Source: Lachnospiraceae bacterium
GTDB lineage: Bacteria; Bacillota; Clostridia; Lachnospirales; Lachnospiraceae
Reading direction: 5' to 3'
NCBI GenBank assembly: GCA_900771955.1
Contig: CAAGPW010000052.1
Location: 1-35,414, forward strand
DNA: 35,414 nt
Every line of letters begins with the position of its first letter. The stretch's first letter is position 1. Below are positions 31,361 to 35,414 of the stretch, piece after piece. The notes beneath the pieces were generated by a model. The model was not told the DNA's origin, did not search any database, and was given only the letters and a program-made list of their open reading frames with translations. A program made the translations under genes and the position numbers.

Positions 31361-31996
31361 ATGAGCAGCAGGATGGAACAGATCATAGAGGAAATCGAAG
31401 AATACATAGACAGTTGTAAATTTCAGCCATTATCCAGTACAAAGATTCTGGTAAATAAGGAAGAACTGGAAGAATTGCTGACAGAGCTTCGCATGAAGAC
31501 ACCGGAAGAGATCAAGCGTTATCAGAAGATCATCAGCAACAAGGAAGCAATCCTTGCGGATGCACAGGCAAAGGCAGATGCGATCATCGCGCAGGCGCAG
31601 GTACAGACCAATGAATTGGTCAGCGAGCATCAGATCATGCAGCAGGCATATGCGCAGGCAAATGAGGTGGTTATGATCGCGACAAAGCAGGCGCAGGAGA
31701 TCTTAGATAAAGCGACGAGTGATGCGAATGATATCCGTATGGGGGCAATCAGCTATACGGATGAGCTGTTAAAGAGTACAGAGGAGATTCTTTCCCATGC
31801 GATTGATTCTTCCCATGCAAGATATGATAACCTGATCAATTCCCTGCAGGAATGCATGAATGTTGTAACTGCAAACCGCGCAGAATTAGTACCACAGGAA
31901 GTGATCGAAGGTACACCGGAGGAAGATACAGCAGCAGAAGATGAAAAACAGGCAGAGGCAGACAAAGCAACGTTAAATACGGACATGCTCTCCTGA
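31361..31996 (+). CDS. coiled-coil protein of unknown function after coaD
   Basis: A 211-residue soluble protein dominated by a long coiled coil (about residues 55-150), rich in Ala, Gln and Glu (for example AQAKADAIIAQAQVQTNELV). A conserved-looking N-terminal part precedes it (MEQIIEEIEEYIDSCKFQPL) and an acidic, low-complexity tail follows (about 175-211). Such proteins are often labelled ATPase or V-type ATPase subunit H in Clostridia, but there is no Walker motif, so that name has no support. The shape resembles DivIVA-like scaffold proteins. AAGGAG fits the ATG at 31361 better than the GTG at 31355. No terminator is obvious before convergent ylbJ. Confidence 0.75.
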   Translation: MSSRMEQIIEEIEEYIDSCKFQPLSSTKILVNKEELEELLTELRMKTPEEIKRYQKIISNKEAILADAQAKADAIIAQAQVQTNELVSEHQIMQQAYAQANEVVMIATKQAQEILDKATSDANDIRMGAISYTDELLKSTEEILSHAIDSSHARYDNLINSLQECMNVVTANRAELVPQEVIEGTPEEDTAAEDEKQAEADKATLNTDMLS

Positions 31997-32032
31997 AAAA
32001 TGTGCCCGGATAAAGCATGTGACAGGGTGTGA

Positions 32033-32956
32033 TCATCCTGCAACAGAAAGATAGAATGCACCTGCACACATGCTGATCCCGGCAAAAAGCAGCTTTACTT
32101 TAAAATAATGTGAGGTGGACAGGCCGGCATCTTTGATCATCGAAGAGGTCTGGGCGAGTCCGCAGATCCCGCCAAACGAGGTAAAGCCGAGTGCCAGTGA
32201 AAAACGCAGCGGAAAAAATGAAATACCGGCGGCCGCGTGAACGCCGGTCGTTACTTCAAGGATTCCCGAAAGAAGCGTTTCCGCCAGCATTCCGAAATGA
32301 GGAAGCATGCGGATAAAGGCAGTCAGGATCGAAAAGAACATGATATAGCCACCAAGTTTGGTCAGGGTTTCAAACCCGTTTAAAATACCGGCATCAATGA
32401 TGTTAAAATTTAACTGAGATCGTGATGCCGGTATTTTTTTATCTGCTGTTGAAAATGCGTGGCATTTCCGCAGACCGAAAAAGCCATAGACAAGCGGTGG
32501 CAGATAGAGCATGAGAAATCCGACAGGCAGAAGATCCGGCCGCCCCAGGCATTCACGGAACACATAGCTTATCACAAAAACCGGACTTAAATTGTTGCAG
32601 ACACAGATTAAAATATCGCCTTCTTCTTTCGACAGTTCCTGATTTGCTACAAGGTCGGCGGTAATCTTGCTTCCAAGCGGAAACCCGAATAAGAGTCCGG
32701 CAAAAAGCGGAAATACGCCGGAACGGCTGATCGGATAAAACGGTTTTATCACTGCATAGAGATATTTTGTGATATAATGAAAATAGCCGGATGCGATCAG
32801 GATGTTTGAGAGGATCCCAAGCGGCAGAAGCGTCGGAAGCAGCGAGGTATACCACAGCAGTAGCCCGTCTGCAGCGGCACGGACGGTCACTTCCGGAAAA
32901 AGCAGGATCAGAAAAATAAAAGTAAATATAAAAATGACGGAAATAGTTTTTCTCAT
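32033..32956 (-). CDS. ylbJ: YlbJ-type sporulation integral membrane protein
   Basis: A 307-residue membrane protein of the SpoVM-independent YlbJ/nucleoside-recognition (Gate) family, with about eight membrane segments. Landmarks are LLLWYTSLLPTLLPLGILSN near the start, GVFPLFAGLLFGFPLGSKIT (about 85-104), EEGDILICVCNNLSPVFVIS, and GFTSFGGICGLAQTSSMIKD near the end. In B. subtilis ylbJ is a sigma-E sporulation gene located just after rsmD (ylbH) and coaD (ylbI); here it keeps the neighbourhood but lies on the opposite strand. The ATG has only a weak ribosome binding site (GAAG). The gene is divergent from the M23 peptidase gene, with a 47-base shared upstream region. Confidence 0.88.
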   Translation of the reverse strand: MRKTISVIFIFTFIFLILLFPEVTVRAAADGLLLWYTSLLPTLLPLGILSNILIASGYFHYITKYLYAVIKPFYPISRSGVFPLFAGLLFGFPLGSKITADLVANQELSKEEGDILICVCNNLSPVFVISYVFRECLGRPDLLPVGFLMLYLPPLVYGFFGLRKCHAFSTADKKIPASRSQLNFNIIDAGILNGFETLTKLGGYIMFFSILTAFIRMLPHFGMLAETLLSGILEVTTGVHAAAGISFFPLRFSLALGFTSFGGICGLAQTSSMIKDAGLSTSHYFKVKLLFAGISMCAGAFYLSVAG

Positions 32957-33003
32957 ACTTCAATATATTTTTAAAGAAGAAATGATATGACAAGTGTGCG
33001 AAA

Positions 33004-33825
33004 ATGAAAAAATGCAGATTCCTCTTATTTATCGGAATCCTTTGTCTGGATGTCCAGTTATTCGCTCATGTGGAGCGGGAAGCTGAATTTGCTTACGTGA
33101 TTGACCGGGATCGTATCATGGAGACCTTTCGTGATGAACAGGTTCCGCTTTCGGTCTATGAGGCGATCGGCGGGGAAAAAGATTCCGAAGTGTTTGCTGA
33201 CCGGCTGCTTTGCTATTTTGTTACCGGAGACACGAAAAAGTCAACGGCAGATGCTTTAAAATTGCGTCTGGAGCGAAAAAATAATCCCGCCGGCCAGGAA
33301 TTTGTGTCCTATATCAATGCAGTCTGGCAGGATGTCACCTATTTTCCGGTGCCGTTGCCCCGGACGAATGACGTGAGGACTGTAAGTTATTCCGATTCCT
33401 GGATGCAGAGCCGTACCTTTGGCGGAAAACGCGGTCATGAGGGCTGTGATATTATGGCGTCGGTCAATGAAAGAGGCGTATATCCGGTTGTCAGCATGAC
33501 GGATGGTACGGTGGAGGCAGTTGGCTGGCTTAGGCTTGGCGGCTGGCGCATCGGTATCCGGAGCCCGGGAGGCGGCTATTTTTACTATGCACATCTCGCA
33601 GAATATGCAAAAGCATTTGAAATAGGAGAGGAAATAAAAGCGGGGGAACTGCTTGGATTTATGGGCGACAGTGGATACAGTGACACACCTGGTACCGTTG
33701 GAAATTTTCCGGTACATCTGCATGTCGGGATCTATGTTAACGATGCGGACGAAAATGAGATCAGCGTAAATCCGTACTGGGTTTTGCGTTCGCTGGATGA
33801 AAAAAAACTGGTTTATGATTATTAA
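33004..33825 (+). CDS. exported M23 family (LytM) metallopeptidase
   Basis: A 273-residue predicted exported protein. A signal peptide or membrane anchor (about residues 1-22, KKCRFLLFIGILCLDVQLFA) is followed by an unassigned part and then a zinc peptidase domain (about 125-265). The metal and catalytic residues are all present: GHEGCD (His145, Asp149), YYAHLAEY and VHLHVG (His238, His240). Members cut or bind peptidoglycan cross-bridges. Location beside ylbJ raises the possibility of a sporulation (SpoIIQ-like) role, but no further sequence feature proves it. No strong ribosome binding site is visible before the ATG at 33004. Confidence 0.85.
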   Translation: MKKCRFLLFIGILCLDVQLFAHVEREAEFAYVIDRDRIMETFRDEQVPLSVYEAIGGEKDSEVFADRLLCYFVTGDTKKSTADALKLRLERKNNPAGQEFVSYINAVWQDVTYFPVPLPRTNDVRTVSYSDSWMQSRTFGGKRGHEGCDIMASVNERGVYPVVSMTDGTVEAVGWLRLGGWRIGIRSPGGGYFYYAHLAEYAKAFEIGEEIKAGELLGFMGDSGYSDTPGTVGNFPVHLHVGIYVNDADENEISVNPYWVLRSLDEKKLVYDY

Positions 33826-33834
33826 AGGGTAAAA

Positions 33835-34560
33835 ATGAAAAACTTGAGACTGGATAAATATCTTGCCGATATGGGTATCGGCACAAGAAGTGAGATCAAA
33901 GAAAAAATTAAAAAAGGACTGGTCACGGTAAACGGCGAAACCGCAAAGCGTCCGGAACTTAAAGTGACACCGGGTGAAGATCAGGTCGCAGTAAACGGAG
34001 TGGCTGTTTCTTATGCCACATTTTCCTATTATATGTTAAATAAACCGGCAGGCTGTGTATCCGCAACCGAGGATGGCAGACATGAGACGGTGCTCGATCT
34101 GATTGATGAGCCGGGCAAAAAAGATCTGTTTCCGGTCGGCAGACTGGACATTGATACCGAGGGCTTACTGCTTATCACCAATGACGGGGAGCTTGCACAT
34201 CGTCTGCTTGCCCCGAAAAAGCATGTCGCAAAAACTTATTTTGCCAGAGTAAAAGGCTGTGTGGATAAAACAGATGTGCAGAAGATGAAAGATGGACTGG
34301 ACATCGGCGAAAAGCGTCTGACACTTCCGGCAGAGCTTGTGATCTTAAAGGCGGGTGATATATCGGAGATCACGCTTACGATCACAGAGGGCAAATTTCA
34401 TCAGGTAAAGCGGATGTTCGAGGCAGTCGGAAAAGAAGTCCTTTATTTAAAGCGGCTCTCCATGGGGACACTTACACTGGATGAAACTTTAGAAAGCGGG
34501 CAGTACCGGCCGCTCACAGAAAATGAAATCGAAAATTTGAAGGGAAATCAGACATGTTAA
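33835..34560 (+). CDS. RsuA/RluB family pseudouridine synthase
   Basis: A 241-residue rRNA pseudouridine synthase. The N-terminal S4 RNA-binding domain (about 1-45; LRLDKYLADMGIGTRSEIKE) precedes the catalytic domain with FPVGRLDIDTEGLLLITNDG, where Asp105 is the nucleophile, then KTYFARVKG and GKFHQVKRMFEAVGKEV. The order and length match the small-subunit RsuA class (16S U516), although B. subtilis-type paralogues make the exact target uncertain. It begins 9 bases after the M23 gene and its TAA overlaps the next ATG by 7 bases. Confidence 0.9.
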   Translation: MKNLRLDKYLADMGIGTRSEIKEKIKKGLVTVNGETAKRPELKVTPGEDQVAVNGVAVSYATFSYYMLNKPAGCVSATEDGRHETVLDLIDEPGKKDLFPVGRLDIDTEGLLLITNDGELAHRLLAPKKHVAKTYFARVKGCVDKTDVQKMKDGLDIGEKRLTLPAELVILKAGDISEITLTITEGKFHQVKRMFEAVGKEVLYLKRLSMGTLTLDETLESGQYRPLTENEIENLKGNQTC

Positions 34561-35228
34561 AAAATAAAAAAGCAGTGATATTTGATTTAGACGGCACGTT
34601 AGTGGATTCCATGTGGATGTGGAAGGGTATTGATATGGAATTTCTGGCGAAAAAAGGGCTTGCCTATCCCGAAAATTTAGAAGCACAGATTGAGGGCATG
34701 AGTTTTGATGAGACGGCAGATTACTTTGCAAAAGCATTTCCGATATCAGAGACAGCAGAAGAATTGAAAGTGATCTGGAACAATATGGCACGTGAAAAAT
34801 ACGAAAAAGAAGTTCCGTTTAAGCCTGGCGCGTTGAAATTTTTGCAGTACTTAAAAGCAAACGGGATTCGAACCGGAATTGCGACCAGCAATTCAAGAGA
34901 TCTCTTAAATGCGGTTGCCACGGCACATGATCTGTATTCCTACATCGAAGTATTTCAGACATCCGATGAGGTAAAAAAGGGAAAACCAGCGCCGGATGTT
35001 TTTTTACGCGCAGCGGAACATTTAAACACAGCTCCGACGGACTGTCTGGTATTTGAAGACATCCCAAACGGCATTCTGGCAGGGAAAAACGCAGGAATGA
35101 CGGTGTGTGCGGTCGCGGATGAATATTCAAAAGATCTCATCGACACAAAAAGGAAACTGGCAGACTATTATATTACATCCTATGAACAGGTACTGGATCA
35201 TTCGTATGAGGATTTAAGAAATGAGTAA
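34554..35228 (+). CDS. HAD family phosphatase (beta-phosphoglucomutase-like)
   Basis: A 224-residue HAD subfamily IA hydrolase with a small helical cap. Motif I is VIFDLDGTLVDSM (Asp11, Asp13), motif II GIATSNSRDLL, motif III KKGKPAPDVFLRAAEHL, and motif IV VFEDIPNGILAGKNAGM. These match the beta-phosphoglucomutase/phosphatase branch; without the mutase-specific residues checked, a general sugar- or nucleotide-phosphatase is the safest call. The ATG overlaps the preceding gene by 7 bases and the stop overlaps the next start by 8 bases, so it is translationally coupled to both. Confidence 0.88.
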   Translation: MLKNKKAVIFDLDGTLVDSMWMWKGIDMEFLAKKGLAYPENLEAQIEGMSFDETADYFAKAFPISETAEELKVIWNNMAREKYEKEVPFKPGALKFLQYLKANGIRTGIATSNSRDLLNAVATAHDLYSYIEVFQTSDEVKKGKPAPDVFLRAAEHLNTAPTDCLVFEDIPNGILAGKNAGMTVCAVADEYSKDLIDTKRKLADYYITSYEQVLDHSYEDLRNE

Positions 35229-35414
35229 CGGATTTTTACCAATTTCAAAAGAAGATATGGAAAGGGAACACATCACGCAGCTTGATTTTGTGTATGTGAT
35301 CGGGGATGCCTATGTGGATCATCCCTCGTTCGGACATGCCATTATCAGCCGGATTTTGCAGCTGCATGGTTATACGGTCGGTATCATTTCACAGCCGGAC
35401 TGGCGGGATAAGGA
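35221..35414 (+). CDS. YgiQ family radical SAM protein, N-terminal part (gene cut by window end)
   Basis: The first 64 codons of a gene that runs off the window. The sequence NGFLPISKEDMEREHITQLD followed by FVYVIGDAYVDHPSFGHAII and GIISQPDW is the characteristic start of the large (about 600-residue) YgiQ-type uncharacterised radical SAM proteins. The Fe-S cysteine motif would lie downstream of the window and cannot be seen. GAGG (35209-35212) before the ATG supports this start, which lies 8 bases inside the HAD gene. Function of the family is not established. Confidence 0.85.
   Translation, partial: MSNGFLPISKEDMEREHITQLDFVYVIGDAYVDHPSFGHAIISRILQLHGYTVGIISQPDWRDK

Noticed and set aside
31997..32032. 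Terminator between the coiled-coil gene and ylbJ
   Set aside because: I see no stable hairpin with a T-run on either strand in these 36 bases.
32957..33003. Sigma-E promoter for ylbJ (CATATCAT on the minus strand fits the -10)
   Set aside because: The only -35-like sequences (TCATTTT or GCATTTT) are spaced 11 or 19 bases away instead of about 14, so the match is not good enough to annotate.
1..35414. CRISPR arrays, insertion sequences, prophage genes, tRNA or rRNA
   Set aside because: Reading both strands shows no regular repeats, transposase or phage-like proteins, and no cloverleaf or rRNA segments; gene order is continuous housekeeping content.

Overview
The window reads as a contiguous piece of chromosome from a spore-forming Gram-positive anaerobe of the Clostridia, most likely a Lachnospiraceae bacterium of the Roseburia/Agathobacter kind. 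This is an inference. It rests on spore genes (alpha/beta small acid-soluble protein, GerW/YtfJ, YlbJ), a zinc-ribbon form of ribosomal protein L28, Bacillus-like gene orders (divergent rpmB / yloU-yloV-recG; yicC-remA-gmk-rpoZ; rsmD-coaD-ylbJ), strong AGGAGG ribosome binding sites and many Lachnospiraceae-like protein sequences. I see no phage genes, insertion sequences, CRISPR arrays, rRNA or tRNA. No gene-free stretch exceeds 300 bases; the longest is the 21014-21272 leader, which is full of regulatory signals.

Layout. 1-5428 (+): the end of 5-formyltetrahydrofolate cyclo-ligase, proA, miaB, a membrane-anchored NusG-domain-II protein with a Gx transporter, then ruvA-ruvB. 5434-11008 (+): zapA with its own promoter, a U32/RlhA-like protein, and a SEDS glycosyltransferase/class B PBP pair whose genes overlap by 89 bases. 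11035-13581 (+): a Nudix hydrolase, an unknown protein, a DUF2953 protein, gerW, a terminator and a tiny membrane protein. 13620-18307: rpmB (-) divergent from asp23-like yloU, yloV (fakA-like) and recG (+). 18324-20389 (-): a spore ssp gene with a forespore-type promoter, and rqcH. 20510-21013 (+): an acyl-CoA thioesterase.

21075-24937 (+) is the most unusual part: a sigma-A promoter, an RNA antiterminator/terminator switch, a LicT/BglG antiterminator gene, a second such switch, a PTS protein with EIIB and EIIA domains but no EIIC membrane domain, then HPr and Enzyme I. The general PTS phosphotransfer proteins thus appear to be controlled by an antiterminator that they would themselves phosphorylate, together with a channel-less EIIBA. 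HPr has Arg instead of the regulatory Ser at position 46.

24962-35414: a Cof-type HAD phosphatase; a strong promoter driving yicC-remA-gmk-rpoZ; after a terminator-like hairpin, a tightly packed run rimO-pgsA-pncC-rsmD-coaD-coiled-coil protein; ylbJ on the minus strand; then an M23 peptidase, an RsuA-type pseudouridine synthase, an HAD phosphatase and the start of a YgiQ-type radical SAM gene that runs off the end.
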